DNA from: Fodinibius salsisoli
GTDB lineage: Bacteria; Bacteroidota; Rhodothermia; Balneolales; Balneolaceae
Direction: 5' to 3'
Assembly (NCBI RefSeq): GCF_026229185.1
Contig: NZ_JAGGJA010000013.1
Coordinates: 1 to 64,000, forward strand
DNA length: 64,000 nt
Part shown: in pieces, positions 44,149 through 53,008 of the stretch
Position numbering within the stretch: position 1 is the first letter of the stretch
Layout of the letters: each line of letters begins with the position of its first letter
Notes under the pieces: generated by a model
What the model was told of the DNA's origin: nothing
The model's input: the letters and a program-made list of their open reading frames with translations, nothing else
The model's database searches: none
Translations under genes and position numbers: made by a program

Positions 44149-45069
44149 TTATCTTTGGCTTAGCCCAAGTAAAAAGTGCCATATGGTGAGTGCAGCCAGC
44201 TTAGCGGTCTGGCCATCGCGATCGTATTTGGGATTAAACTCTGAGAGGTCAAAAGAGGTGACCTGCTCATTTCTCCCCGCCAGGTAGGCGGCTGTAAGCC
44301 AAAGGTCGACGGGCAACCCATTGGTACAGGGCGCACTTACTCCGGGTGCCTGTGACTGATCAACCACATCCATATCAAAGGTGACCATTAGCCGATCGCT
44401 ACTGTGCTGGTGAAAGAAACCCGAAATTGAGGTGATATTGGTTTCATCCCGAAACAAGACACTCCCTCCCTCTTTCTGAATAAACTCGACATGGGCCTTG
44501 GCCACGACATGCGGTTGCAAGCCGGCCACCAGGTAGCTCTCCGCCCAGCCATCCGGATACTTCAACGCCTGGCGGAAAGGAGAGCCAGAGTGAGGTTTGC
44601 CATCCTTCAGTGGACGCACATCGGTGTGGGCATCCAGGTTAAAAATTGCGGTTTCTAATTCTGCTTTGGCATACCCAAGGAAATGTCCGTAGGCTGTTTC
44701 GTGTCCACCACCCAGTATAATCGGTATCGTTCCCTGTTCCACGTAAGAAGCTGTAATATCTGCCAAAGCCTCTTGATCGTCAGCGAGTTCACCCTTCACC
44801 TGCACATTACCAATATCCATTGCATGCTCAAGTAACTGGGTAAAAAGCTTCGTCTCTTCGGCATCAGGCGTCATGTGGTAAAGTGCTTTACGGATTTCAT
44901 CCGGAGCCTGGGCTGCTCCCACTCTACCGCCATTACGCCTAACCCCTTCATCAGAAGGAAACCCAATGATTACGACTTTGGGATTTTCAACCTCCGAACG
45001 CAACCACCCTCCAAGCCTTGGATCGTCTTTATCGGTTTTTGGGGCAGCAATAGTCGGCGGATTCAACAT
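44149..45069 (-). CDS. hutG: Formimidoylglutamase (arginase family)
   Basis: 306 aa. Last step of histidine breakdown: formimidoylglutamate to glutamate plus formamide. Ureohydrolase manganese motifs are present: GGGHETAYG, FNLDAHTDVRP, FDMDVVDQSQAPG, and SFDLSEFNPKYD near the end. The arginase family also includes agmatinase, but its place in the Hut region fixes the substrate. It lies at the distal end of a minus-strand set with hutI and hutH. Confidence 0.9.
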   Translation of the reverse strand: MLNPPTIAAPKTDKDDPRLGGWLRSEVENPKVVIIGFPSDEGVRRNGGRVGAAQAPDEIRKALYHMTPDAEETKLFTQLLEHAMDIGNVQVKGELADDQEALADITASYVEQGTIPIILGGGHETAYGHFLGYAKAELETAIFNLDAHTDVRPLKDGKPHSGSPFRQALKYPDGWAESYLVAGLQPHVVAKAHVEFIQKEGGSVLFRDETNITSISGFFHQHSSDRLMVTFDMDVVDQSQAPGVSAPCTNGLPVDLWLTAAYLAGRNEQVTSFDLSEFNPKYDRDGQTAKLAALTIWHFLLGLSQR

Positions 45070-45172
45070 AAAACAGGTAGTTAATTATCATTAAACCGCT
45101 TAAAAAAATGGAAAAAGGATTGATTTCTCAACCCTTTCTCCCCTCATGACATCTTTAAGACTTCATTAATTC

Positions 45173-45568
45173 TTAGTGTTCCGAATGCAATGCTACACGA
45201 TTTCCTTCCGTATCCTCAATGATGGCCATAAAGCCGTATTCATCGGTAATTTTGGTTTTAGGCTGAAATATCTCTCCGCCAGCATCCTTTACTTCATCTA
45301 AGGCCGACTGGAGATCCGGGTTTGCATTCAAATAAATAAGCGCACCTTTTTTGCTCGGCTTGTAGAACTCTTTATGTTCACAGAGTGCACCACTGACGCC
45401 CATCTCAGCGGTAGGAAACATGCTCATTTTCAGTTCATCACCCATATCCATATCAGCCATTTCGATATCTAATATGCGCTGATAAAATTTCTTGGCCCTC
45501 TTTAACTTTTTAACAGGAATTTCAAACCAAGCTACTGCATTTTTTCTTTCTTTTACGGTTGTTTCCAT
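45173..45568 (-). CDS. VOC-superfamily (glyoxalase/bleomycin-resistance) protein
   Basis: 131 aa, a single pair of beta-alpha-beta-beta-beta motifs: AWFEIPVKKLKRAKKFYQRIL, and C-terminal FMAIIEDTEGNRVALHS. The SALDEVKDAGGEIFQPKT stretch is typical of small VOC proteins. The metal ligands are only partly visible (first His replaced by Phe/Glu-like positions), so it may not be a metal enzyme. GGGAGGG upstream marks the start. It sits between hutG and hutI; a link to histidine use is not shown. Confidence 0.82.
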   Translation of the reverse strand: METTVKERKNAVAWFEIPVKKLKRAKKFYQRILDIEMADMDMGDELKMSMFPTAEMGVSGALCEHKEFYKPSKKGALIYLNANPDLQSALDEVKDAGGEIFQPKTKITDEYGFMAIIEDTEGNRVALHSEH

Positions 45569-45632
45569 AACGAACCCTCCCTTTTATTTGTTAAGGTTGA
45601 ATAAGAATAGTACGGTAAAAAGTAATAAGCTG

Positions 45633-46847
45633 CTATTTTCTTTTTTCTCCCTTAATAAAAATATCAGTACAGGCATTCCCCTTGTAGTGATACATCCAGA
45701 AGTCCGGGTCTGGCGCATCAATCACGGCAAAATCAGCTGACTTACCCTCTTCGATGGAACCCACTGCGCGATGTCGGTGGATGGCTTTAGCGGCAATCAG
45801 CGTAGCCCCTTTTAGCACCTGCGCCGGCGTCATCCGTCCCTGGTTACAGCTTAACATCATGGCCAGTGGCAAACTATAGCTTGGGGCCGAACCAGGGTTG
45901 AAATCAGTCGCTACTGCTACTTCTACCCCTCCTCCAATTAAACGCCGGCAGTCCAGCGGCTGCTCTTGCGTATATAGCGAAGCTAATGGCAATGTAACGC
46001 CAACCACACCCGCTGCTGCCATAGCTTCAATTCCTGCATCCGAAATTTTTTCTAAATGATCGGCACTGGCGGCTTCCAGTTCAGCAGCAAGTTCAGCTCC
46101 TCCGCAAGAAGTCAACTGATCGGCATGCAGCTTTGAATGAAGCCCATAAGTCTGGGCTGCTACCAGGATGCGGCGCGACTCCTCAATTGAAAAGGCTGAT
46201 TCTTCGGTAAATACATCACAAAAATTGGCAAGCTTTTCTTCGGCAACAGCGGGAATCATCTCTTCAATCACCAGATCAATATATCCCTTCCGGTCGTCCT
46301 TAAATTCCGGTGGAATGGTATGGGCGCCTAAAAAAGTCGGGATAACATTGACCGTATAGTGTTGATCCAGCCGCTTATATACACGCAGTAGCTTCAACTC
46401 CTCTTGGAGCGACAGTCCGTAGCCGCTTTTACATTCAACGGTTGTAACTCCCAGCCGAATCATTTCTTCTAAAAAGCCTGATGCTCTCTCATAAAGCGCA
46501 TCTTCGGAAGCTTCTCTGGTGGCCTTGACGGTTGAAAGAATTCCACCCCCGGCTTTTGCAATTTCCAGGTAGCTCTTACCACTAACCCGCATTGCAAACT
46601 CATCGGAGCGCCCCCCCCCAAACGCCAGGTGGGTGTGGCAATCTACCAGTCCCGGGATGACCATCTTACCACCAGCATCATGGGCGGACTCATTATTATA
46701 TTTTTCTGGCAAATCGATTTCTTGGCCGACCCATTCGATCGTACCATCCTTCCAGGCTATGGCTGCATCTGTTATGGGATAGATATCTTCCTGCCTCCCT
46801 TCATCTTTGCACGTTGCCAAATATCCAATGTTTTTTAGAACAGGCAT
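45633..46847 (-). CDS. hutI: Imidazolonepropionase
   Basis: 404 aa amidohydrolase. Third step of histidine breakdown: 4-imidazolone-5-propanoate to formimidoylglutamate. Zinc ligands VDCHTHLAFGGGRSDEF, then CKSGYGLSLQEELK, TFLGAHTIPPE, KLHADQLTSCGG and ATDFNPGSAP match the family. The last residues end in FIKGEKRK. An 24-bp palindrome and a DUF559 gene have been inserted just upstream of the start, between it and the neighbour VOC gene. Confidence 0.95.
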   Translation of the reverse strand: MPVLKNIGYLATCKDEGRQEDIYPITDAAIAWKDGTIEWVGQEIDLPEKYNNESAHDAGGKMVIPGLVDCHTHLAFGGGRSDEFAMRVSGKSYLEIAKAGGGILSTVKATREASEDALYERASGFLEEMIRLGVTTVECKSGYGLSLQEELKLLRVYKRLDQHYTVNVIPTFLGAHTIPPEFKDDRKGYIDLVIEEMIPAVAEEKLANFCDVFTEESAFSIEESRRILVAAQTYGLHSKLHADQLTSCGGAELAAELEAASADHLEKISDAGIEAMAAAGVVGVTLPLASLYTQEQPLDCRRLIGGGVEVAVATDFNPGSAPSYSLPLAMMLSCNQGRMTPAQVLKGATLIAAKAIHRHRAVGSIEEGKSADFAVIDAPDPDFWMYHYKGNACTDIFIKGEKRK

Positions 46848-46863
46848 ATTTACCCTCCCTGTT

Positions 46864-46887
46864 TCCCTCCCTATGCATAGGGAGGGA
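46864..46887. repeat. 24-bp perfect palindrome next to DUF559 gene (left)
   Basis: tccctccctatg followed by its exact complement, lying 4 bp after the stop codon of the DUF559 gene and 17 bp before the hutI start codon. The ccctccct/agggaggg arms are shared with the palindrome at the gene's other end. Confidence 0.75.
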
Positions 46888-46891
46888 TCTC

Positions 46892-47257
46892 TTATTTTAA
46901 ACTATTTAAAATTTTCTGCTTTACATCATCCATATTCTGCAGCTCTTCATTGCGTAATCGCAAAACTTCTAATCCTAATTCCTGTAAAACAAGATCCCGA
47001 TTATAATCATACTCCTTTTGGTAATCATGAATTTGCCCGTCCAATTCAATAACCAATTCCGCTTCTGCACAATAAAAATCAGCGATAAAGAAAAATCGTT
47101 GCCCCTTCTTTTTATTGTATACTATTGGATGTTGTCTTAAAAATTTATATCCATATAGTTGCTTCCTCCGAAGTTGTTGCCATAGCTTCTTCTCAGCATC
47201 AGTCTGATGTTTTCTCAGCCGACGTGCGAGATCTCGAATTTTGCTCCACTTTGTCAT
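46892..47257 (-). CDS. DUF559 endonuclease-like protein
   Basis: 121 aa, full length for the DUF559 family, a PD-(D/E)XK-type fold related to Vsr repair nucleases. The N-terminal RRLRKHQTDAEKKLWQQLR, then GYKFLRQHPI, the catalytic-type D60 in ADFYC, E71-x-D73 in VIELDGQIH (H77), and the final LRLRNEEL are all present, so it is probably active. DUF559 proteins are frequent in this phylum with unknown roles. It splits the hut genes and is flanked 4 and 17 bp away by related palindromes, which suggests a recent insertion. Expression by read-through from the VOC gene upstream is possible. Confidence 0.9.
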   Translation of the reverse strand: MTKWSKIRDLARRLRKHQTDAEKKLWQQLRRKQLYGYKFLRQHPIVYNKKKGQRFFFIADFYCAEAELVIELDGQIHDYQKEYDYNRDLVLQELGLEVLRLRNEELQNMDDVKQKILNSLK

Positions 47258-47274
47258 AACAGACTCTTAATTAG

Positions 47275-47298
47275 CCCCTCCCTGTTTATAGGGAGGGG
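47275..47298. repeat. Palindromic repeat next to DUF559 gene (right)
   Basis: cccctccct (47275-47283) pairs perfectly with agggagggg (47290-47298), loop 6. Lies 17 bp upstream of the DUF559 start and 16 bp past the VOC stop codon. The arms match the palindrome at 46864-46887. Confidence 0.75.
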
Positions 47299-47314
47299 AT
47301 GGGGTGGGTATAAT

Positions 47315-47746
47315 TTACCCTATCACATTTCCCTTCTCATCATACTCCATATAAGGATTGTAGGCAATTTCCCACAGATTCTCTTCCGGGTCCGCAATAT
47401 AGCCGCTATACCCGCCCCACGGCGTTTTTTCAGGTTTTTTGGCAACAGACGCCCCCTTTTGTACCAGGTTTTCAAAAAGAGTATCCACCTCCTCTTCGGA
47501 TTGCAGGTTATGAGCCAGGGTGAAAGGCTTAAAGACCGTACCATCTGCCCTTACCTGTGCATCTTCAGCAAGGTCTTCTTTTCCAAATAATGCCAACTGG
47601 ATGCCATTAAGCTGGAAGAAGGTAATGTTATCATTGCTGTTTTCAGTAGCTTGCCAGCCAAAAACATTCTCGTAAAACTGTCGCATCTTTTTAATATTAC
47701 TTACTCCTATTGTTATCAGTGTCAGTCGCTGTTCCATTCTCTTCAT
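47315..47746 (-). CDS. VOC-superfamily glyoxalase-like protein
   Basis: 143 aa. VOC pattern: LTLITIGVSNIKKMRQFYENVFGW, then ITFFQLNGIQLALF, a helix SEEEVDTLFENLVQKGASV and GGYSGYIADPEENLWEIAYNP with the final Glu metal ligand. Probably a lactoylglutathione-lyase-like enzyme; substrate unknown. The start could be three codons later (47737). It lies between hutH and the DUF559 insertion on the same strand, so it is likely in the hut transcript. Confidence 0.85.
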   Translation of the reverse strand: MKRMEQRLTLITIGVSNIKKMRQFYENVFGWQATENSNDNITFFQLNGIQLALFGKEDLAEDAQVRADGTVFKPFTLAHNLQSEEEVDTLFENLVQKGASVAKKPEKTPWGGYSGYIADPEENLWEIAYNPYMEYDEKGNVIG

Positions 47747-47787
47747 CCTTATGCTAGTTATAAATTAAATATCGGCATTCACCCAAA

Positions 47788-47810
47788 AGGGACGCATGCG
47801 ATGCGTCTCT
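47788..47810. repeat. Short palindrome between hutH and VOC gene
   Basis: gacgcat (47791-47797) and atgcgtc (47801-47807) with a 3-base loop; outer bases also pair. Palindromes of the AGAGACGCAT-GCGATGCGTCTCT type recur in many bacterial genomes as intergenic repeats. It lies in the 81-bp gap upstream of the VOC gene. Confidence 0.55.
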
Positions 47811-47827
47811 ACATATATTTTGATAGC

Positions 47828-49324
47828 CTACACCATCTCAACCAGCTTATTTTCTACTGCGGCCACCATACTTCGATCCTGTAATAACTCCACTGCTTTA
47901 TTGATCTCATCCTTAAAATAATGATCGGTCGTGGCATGTGGAATGGCATCCCGTACAAAATTGTGAGCTACATCCACACCTTTGCCCGGCTTTAGCGGCT
48001 TACGGAAGTCCAGTGCCTGGGCCGCCGAAAATAATTCAATGGCCAGCACCTGCTCCACGTTCTGATAGACCTCCAGTAACTTCAAGGCGCTGATGCTTCC
48101 CATACTCACATGATCTTCTTGCCCCAGGCTGGTTGGAATGGAATCAACGGAAGAAGGATGACACAGCACTTTGTTTTCGGAAACCAGTGAGGCCGAGGTG
48201 TATTGCGGGATCATAAAACCTGAATTGATACCCGTCTCTTCCATCAACAGTTCGGGCAGTCCATCGTGCCCTTCCAGTAACAGGTAGGTGCGTCGTTCGG
48301 AGATACTGGCAAATTCGGCCAGGGCAATTTTGGCGTGATCCAAGGCCAGGGCCAACGGCTGACCATGAAAATTACCTCCGCTTATAATATCCCCATTTTC
48401 AAAAACTAATGGATTATCCGTGACGGAATTCAGCTCGGTTTCTATAACTTGTCGGCTGTAGCGCAGGCCATCGCGACTGGCTCCATGCACTTGCGGCACG
48501 CATCGCAGGCAGTAGGGGTCTTGCACCTTCCCGCAGTGGCGATGAGACTCTAAAATTTCGCTCTCCACCAGTAATTCACGTACATTTCTTGCCACTTCCT
48601 GCTGGCCCATGTGGGGACGTATTTCATGAATCCGCCGATCAAATGGTTTGATACTGCCCTGCAGTGCTTCCAGGCTCATGGCTGCAATCAGATCCGCTGC
48701 TTTCATCAGGCTCAGTGCTTTCTCCAGCACATATGCTCCGTAGGCGCTCATCAGCTGCGTACCATTAATGAGAGACAATCCATCCTTTGCCTGCAGGTCA
48801 ATAGGATCCAAATCATGCTGATCCAACACTTTTTGAGCAGGAATGGTATCCGTACCCTCGTTATTCCAGAACAAACCGTAACCCAACAGCGGCAGAGCCA
48901 TGTGCGCCAGTGGAGCCAGGTCTCCGGATGCACCCACACTTCCCTTTTCCGGCATCGCGGGGATAAGATCGTGATCAGAGAAGTAGATCAGCCGGTCAAA
49001 GGTTTCCTCGGAAATTCCTGAATTTCCCAATCCCAGGGAGTGAATTTTGAGCTGCAACATAAGCCGAGAAATATCTTTGGGGATCAGCTCGCCTACGCCT
49101 ACGGAATGCGAAAGAATCAGGTTTCGCTGGAGCTGCTTAAGCTGCTCTCCCTTCACCCGCTTATTGGCCAACGCGCCAAAACCCGTATTGATGCCGTACA
49201 TGGGCTCATCGCTACCAAGAGCCTCCTCAACGATTGCCCGGGCTTTTTTAATCGGAGATTTATCCTCTTTCAATGAGGCAATACTCTGTTTAAGATCAGG
49301 ATACAGACTGGAAAGATGAATCAT
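47828..49324 (-). CDS. hutH: Histidine ammonia-lyase
   Basis: 498 aa. First step of histidine breakdown: non-oxidative release of ammonia to give urocanate. The MIO cofactor forms from A132-S133-G134 in GSVGASGDLAPLAH. YGINTGFGALANKRV, GTQLMSAYG and the QDHVSMG-like EDHVSMGSISALK are all present. Full length. The first gene of the hutH-VOC-DUF559-hutI-VOC-hutG minus-strand run; divergent from the quinone-reductase-like gene. Confidence 0.96.
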   Translation of the reverse strand: MIHLSSLYPDLKQSIASLKEDKSPIKKARAIVEEALGSDEPMYGINTGFGALANKRVKGEQLKQLQRNLILSHSVGVGELIPKDISRLMLQLKIHSLGLGNSGISEETFDRLIYFSDHDLIPAMPEKGSVGASGDLAPLAHMALPLLGYGLFWNNEGTDTIPAQKVLDQHDLDPIDLQAKDGLSLINGTQLMSAYGAYVLEKALSLMKAADLIAAMSLEALQGSIKPFDRRIHEIRPHMGQQEVARNVRELLVESEILESHRHCGKVQDPYCLRCVPQVHGASRDGLRYSRQVIETELNSVTDNPLVFENGDIISGGNFHGQPLALALDHAKIALAEFASISERRTYLLLEGHDGLPELLMEETGINSGFMIPQYTSASLVSENKVLCHPSSVDSIPTSLGQEDHVSMGSISALKLLEVYQNVEQVLAIELFSAAQALDFRKPLKPGKGVDVAHNFVRDAIPHATTDHYFKDEINKAVELLQDRSMVAAVENKLVEMV

Positions 49325-49464
49325 GGAATCGGTCTTTTCTTTTTAAGAAAGATAGGGGAATAGATCCAGTTGCCCAACCTCACGCTTTCTGTTACCCAAA
49401 GGCGGAACGCAATCTTTCGCTCCACCGTTAAACAATCTACTCTAAAAATAAATCGATTCTTATT

Positions 49465-50403
49465 ATGAAAGCAGCATTGTACGATAGTTTTGGAGATCCC
49501 GAGCAAGTCAAAGTGGGCGATATAGATCCGCCTGAAGTCGGAGAGGGTGAAGTCTTGGTACGCATAGAAGCAGCCGGGGTGAATCCCGTGGATGCAGCCG
49601 TGCAACGCGGACACCTGCAGGGCAGACTTCCACATACATTCCCCATCATTCCGGGCTGGGATATGGCCGGTGTCATTGAAGAACGTGGTTTTTCAGCCCG
49701 CCGGTTCGAGGTCGGAGACGCCGTTTTTGGATATGCCCGCCGGCCGGTCGTGCAGTGGGGCACCTTTGCGGAATATGTGGTTATCCCCGAAAGCTATCTG
49801 GCCAAACAACCACAATCTATACCCGCAACCGAAGCCGGGGCTATCCCCTTAACCGGACTTACAGCCTACCAGTCTATCTTCGATGCCGGGCGCCTTGAAG
49901 CTGAAGAAACTATTCTCATTTTGGGTGCATCGGGAGGGGTCGGCAGCTTTGCCATCCAGCTGGCCAAAACAGAGGGTGCTGAAGTTATTGGAGTTGCCAG
50001 CCAATCCAACCATGACTACATGAAACAGCTGGGAGCCGATGCCACCATTGATTATCATAGCGAACATATCGGAGAAGCCACTCTGGATATAGCTCCTGAA
50101 GGTGTGGACCTCATTTTCGACTGCAGCAGTGGCGAATCGATGCAGCAAAGCCTCTCAGCCCTGAAAAACGATGGTAAATTGGTTTCCATCCTCAATACCG
50201 GCGAAAACCTCGATCCGGATATCGACTTTGAATATGTGTTTGTAGAGCCTAACAGCTCCCAACTGGATACGTTGGCCGACCTGGTCGATGCCGATAAGCT
50301 GGATATTCATATCAGCAAGACCTATTCGCTGGATGAAACGCCCCAGGCGCTTCAAAATATCGAGCAACGACATACTAAAGGAAAAACAATCATCATCCCA
50401 TAG
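49465..50403 (+). CDS. Medium-chain (MDR) NADP-dependent quinone-reductase-like oxidoreductase
   Basis: 312 aa. Zinc-free MDR enzyme: MKAALYDSFGDPEQVKVGD, PVDAAVQRG and WDMAGVIEERG in the GroES-like domain, then the Rossmann site ILGASGGVGSFAIQLAKTEGAEV (about 152-174). Related to quinone oxidoreductase / zeta-crystallin, which reduce quinones or enals with NADPH. Cytosolic. It lies divergently from hutH and ahead of serB with a 112-bp gap, so it is probably its own unit. Confidence 0.9.
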   Translation: MKAALYDSFGDPEQVKVGDIDPPEVGEGEVLVRIEAAGVNPVDAAVQRGHLQGRLPHTFPIIPGWDMAGVIEERGFSARRFEVGDAVFGYARRPVVQWGTFAEYVVIPESYLAKQPQSIPATEAGAIPLTGLTAYQSIFDAGRLEAEETILILGASGGVGSFAIQLAKTEGAEVIGVASQSNHDYMKQLGADATIDYHSEHIGEATLDIAPEGVDLIFDCSSGESMQQSLSALKNDGKLVSILNTGENLDPDIDFEYVFVEPNSSQLDTLADLVDADKLDIHISKTYSLDETPQALQNIEQRHTKGKTIIIP

Positions 50404-50515
50404 CCCCCAAATGGGTTTTGCAAATACCTGAAATAAACCTTTACTTCTCCATTCTTAATTACAATCCCGACCCTCGGAGCAGTATCATCGAAGCATCGTT
50501 GCTCTAACACACAGT

Positions 50516-51184
50516 TTGATGAATAATCAAAAATTTATAATCGACTTTGACAGTACCTTTGTAAGTGTTGAATCATTAGATTTATTGGCAACCCTATCCT
50601 TAGATGGCCGAGCTGATAAAGAAGAGAAAGTACAACAAATAGCTGATATCACGGATTTGGGTATGAATGGAGATATTTCATTCACCGATTCTCTCAAGAG
50701 AAGATTAGCGGTATTAGAAGCAAATAGATCGCATCTGCAAGCACTTATCCCTCTTCTAAAATCCAACATTTCACCTTCCTTTGAACGGAATCGAGACTTT
50801 ATTCAAGAGCATTCCGACTCCATTTATATCATTTCAAGTGGATTTAAAGAATTCATCGTGCCGGTTGTCGCTGATTTTGGTATTGCTGAAGATCATGTCT
50901 TGGCCAACACCTTTGAATTTGATGGGGATGGAAACATTACCGGTGCGGACCAACAAAATCCTCTCGCAGGTGATGGAGGGAAAATAAAAGTCGTTGAAGA
51001 GCTGGGCCTTACCGGAGATATTCTTGTCATTGGCGACGGTTATACCGACTTCGAAATAAAGCAAGCCGGTCTTGCTGAAAAGTTTTTTGCTTTTACCGAA
51101 AATGTAAGCCGCGACAACGTTGTGGAAGAAGCAACATTTGTTGTTCCTTCTTTAGATGAAGTGCTGTTTGCTAAACAGACATAA
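50516..51184 (+). CDS. serB: HAD-IB phosphoserine phosphatase
   Basis: 222 aa. HAD motif 1 DFDSTF (nucleophile D10, second D12), motif 2 ISSGFKEFI, motif 3 with Lys in GDGGKIKVVEEL, motif 4 GDGYTDFEIKQAG. The small cap domain between motifs 1 and 2 (LATLSLDGRADKEEKVQQITD-like) fits SerB, the last step of serine synthesis. There is no N-terminal ACT domain. Slightly unusual is the F after the motif-1 threonine. Other HAD-IB substrates are possible. Confidence 0.85.
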   Translation: MMNNQKFIIDFDSTFVSVESLDLLATLSLDGRADKEEKVQQIADITDLGMNGDISFTDSLKRRLAVLEANRSHLQALIPLLKSNISPSFERNRDFIQEHSDSIYIISSGFKEFIVPVVADFGIAEDHVLANTFEFDGDGNITGADQQNPLAGDGGKIKVVEELGLTGDILVIGDGYTDFEIKQAGLAEKFFAFTENVSRDNVVEEATFVVPSLDEVLFAKQT

Positions 51185-51283
51185 AAAACCTTTTCGGTGG
51201 ATGAAATAGCTGATTCAAAAATATTACAACACTACACCTACGGAGGAAACGGTTATTATATCTATACCTTAAACCGTAATTTG

Positions 51284-51291
51284 TATCTTTG
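51284..51291 (+). promoter_or_regulatory. Possible promoter -7 element (TATCTTTG) before methyltransferase gene
   Basis: TATCTTTG fits the TAnnTTTG -7 consensus of Bacteroidota and would place a start of transcription some 28 bases before the ATG. The -33 TTTG is not obvious, so this is tentative. Confidence 0.3.
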
Positions 51292-51325
51292 ATATAACGT
51301 AACCGGAATATTCGTTTCAATAGGC

Positions 51326-51991
51326 ATGTCCATATCATCCTGCATTTTATGTAACTATCCCAACGTTCAACTCTTTTACGAAGATACTTCTGAACATTAT
51401 GCCAGCAAATACTTTCAGTGCCGGCGATGTCGATTAATCTTCGTTCTCCCCAAAGACCGACCCAGCCCCAAGGAAGAATTTGAGCGCTACGAAACGCACG
51501 AAAATGATCCGAAAGATGAAGGCTATCGAAACTTTTTGAGCCAGTTGAGCAATCCTCTTTCTGAGCTTCTGGAACCCCAAAGCAAAGGGCTCGATTTCGG
51601 ATCGGGTCCTGGCCCAACTCTCAATATTATGTTTGAAGAACAGGGCCACCAGATGAATATTTATGATCCCTTTTATGCGGATCATCCCGAAGTTTTTGAA
51701 GAAACCTATGATTTTATCACCGCTACGGAAGTAGTTGAACATTTGCATGAGCCGGGCAAAGAGTTCCAACAGCTATGGTCTTGCCTGCGTCCGGGGGGCT
51801 ATTTGGGCATTATGACTAAACGAGCAAAGGATGATGAAGCTTTCTTTGCTGATTGGCATTACCGCCTGGATGAAACACACGTTACGTTCTATACTCAACA
51901 GACCTTCCGTTGGATTGCCAATCATTGGGAGGCCTCGATCATCTATACCGCTGACCGGGTGGTCATTTTCCAAAAAGAAGACACTCAGTAG
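51326..51991 (+). CDS. Class I SAM-dependent methyltransferase with zinc-binding N-terminus
   Basis: 221 aa. Starts with a four-cysteine zinc knuckle (CILC at about 5-8 and CRRC at about 32-35). The Rossmann part has the SAM motif LDFGSGPGPTL (about 84-94) and TATEVVEHLHEPG; this resembles UbiE/methyltransferase-11 enzymes that act on small molecules or sugars. The target is unknown. Cytosolic. Convergent with the VOC gene downstream; only 21 bp separates them. Confidence 0.88.
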   Translation: MSISSCILCNYPNVQLFYEDTSEHYASKYFQCRRCRLIFVLPKDRPSPKEEFERYETHENDPKDEGYRNFLSQLSNPLSELLEPQSKGLDFGSGPGPTLNIMFEEQGHQMNIYDPFYADHPEVFEETYDFITATEVVEHLHEPGKEFQQLWSCLRPGGYLGIMTKRAKDDEAFFADWHYRLDETHVTFYTQQTFRWIANHWEASIIYTADRVVIFQKEDTQ

Positions 51992-52012
51992 TCTTTAACC
52001 AAGTTCGCGGTT

Positions 52013-52504
52013 TTACTTCAGCTCACTCAGTAAATCCTGAAGATCCAGCGGCTGCGTCACCATCTTAATGGATCCATCTTCACTATAATCCCACTCCTCC
52101 CTGGGACGGTCGCGATAAAGCTCTACCCCGTTGCCATCGGGGTCATCCAGGTAAATAGCTTCGGATACCCCGTGATCGCTGGCTCCTGTTATTGGATAAT
52201 TTTCATCCTTCAGCCGCTGCAGTATCTTAGCCAAATCTTTTCGTGTGGGATACAAAATGGCTGTATGGTATAATCCTGTGCTGTTGTGAGGCGGAGGCGT
52301 CCCGCCTTTACTGTGCCAGGTATTTAGCCCAATATGATGATGGTAACCGCCCGCCGAGATAAAGGCCGCATTTTCACCGTAAGTGGTGGTCAGCTCAAAA
52401 CCCAACAAATCACAATAAAAAGCCAGTGCCCGATCCAAATCAGCTACCTTCAAGTGGACATGCCCTATACGCGTTTCTGCGGGAGTGGTATAATTACTAT
52501 TCAT
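52013..52504 (-). CDS. VOC-superfamily extradiol-dioxygenase-like protein
   Basis: 163 aa. A VOC metalloprotein with the ligand set of catechol 2,3-dioxygenase type proteins: His in GHVHLKVADLDRALAFYCDLLGF, His in GLYHTAILYP, and Glu in NGVELYRDRPREEW. Length is about half a full extradiol dioxygenase, typical of the stand-alone domain. Substrate unknown. It starts a minus-strand group with DUF456 and the SnoaL-like gene. Confidence 0.88.
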   Translation of the reverse strand: MNSNYTTPAETRIGHVHLKVADLDRALAFYCDLLGFELTTTYGENAAFISAGGYHHHIGLNTWHSKGGTPPPHNSTGLYHTAILYPTRKDLAKILQRLKDENYPITGASDHGVSEAIYLDDPDGNGVELYRDRPREEWDYSEDGSIKMVTQPLDLQDLLSELK

Positions 52505-52529
52505 AGATATCCCTACTAAATCTGTTTGT

Positions 52530-53000
52530 TTACAAACTTATTATAAAGTAATAGGCCATAATACCACTGGCAATGACTTTGATTACGGTATTTGTCAACA
52601 GCCCGGCAAAGGAACCCAAAGCTGATTTAAAGGCCCGGTCTGATGATTGTCCGCCAATAAGTTCGCCTACAAAAGCACCAACCAGTGGACCGACAATCAT
52701 CCCGAAAGGCGGGAAAAAGAAGATACCGATAATCATTCCGATGATACTTCCCCAAACACCATAAGCCGAGCCCCCTAGCTTTTTGGTTCCATAAGCGGGG
52801 ATTATATTGTCCAGCACCATGATTGCAGCGACTATCAGTGCCCAAACGACAAGAAAGGTGGTCGTAAAAGGCTGAGAAGCCAACTGAAGTACCAACAGTC
52901 CACAGTAAGTAATGGGCGTACCCGGCAGTATGGGGATAAAGGAGCCCAAAAAACCGGCAACAATACATAAACCACTTATAATAATGAGCAGTGTTTCCAT
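52530..53000 (-). CDS. DUF456 membrane protein
   Basis: 156 aa with four hydrophobic segments. It shows the DUF456 pattern: GSFIPILPGTPITYCGLLVLQL near the N-terminus, then LDNIIPAYGTKKLGGSAYGVWGSIIGMIIGIFFFPPFG and GAFVGELIGG. DUF456 proteins look like small glycine-rich transporters or transport helpers, with no known substrate. It lies 8 bp downstream of the SnoaL-like gene and 25 bp upstream of the VOC gene. Confidence 0.9.
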   Translation of the reverse strand: METLLIIISGLCIVAGFLGSFIPILPGTPITYCGLLVLQLASQPFTTTFLVVWALIVAAIMVLDNIIPAYGTKKLGGSAYGVWGSIIGMIIGIFFFPPFGMIVGPLVGAFVGELIGGQSSDRAFKSALGSFAGLLTNTVIKVIASGIMAYYFIISL

Positions 53001-53008
53001 AACAGGTT

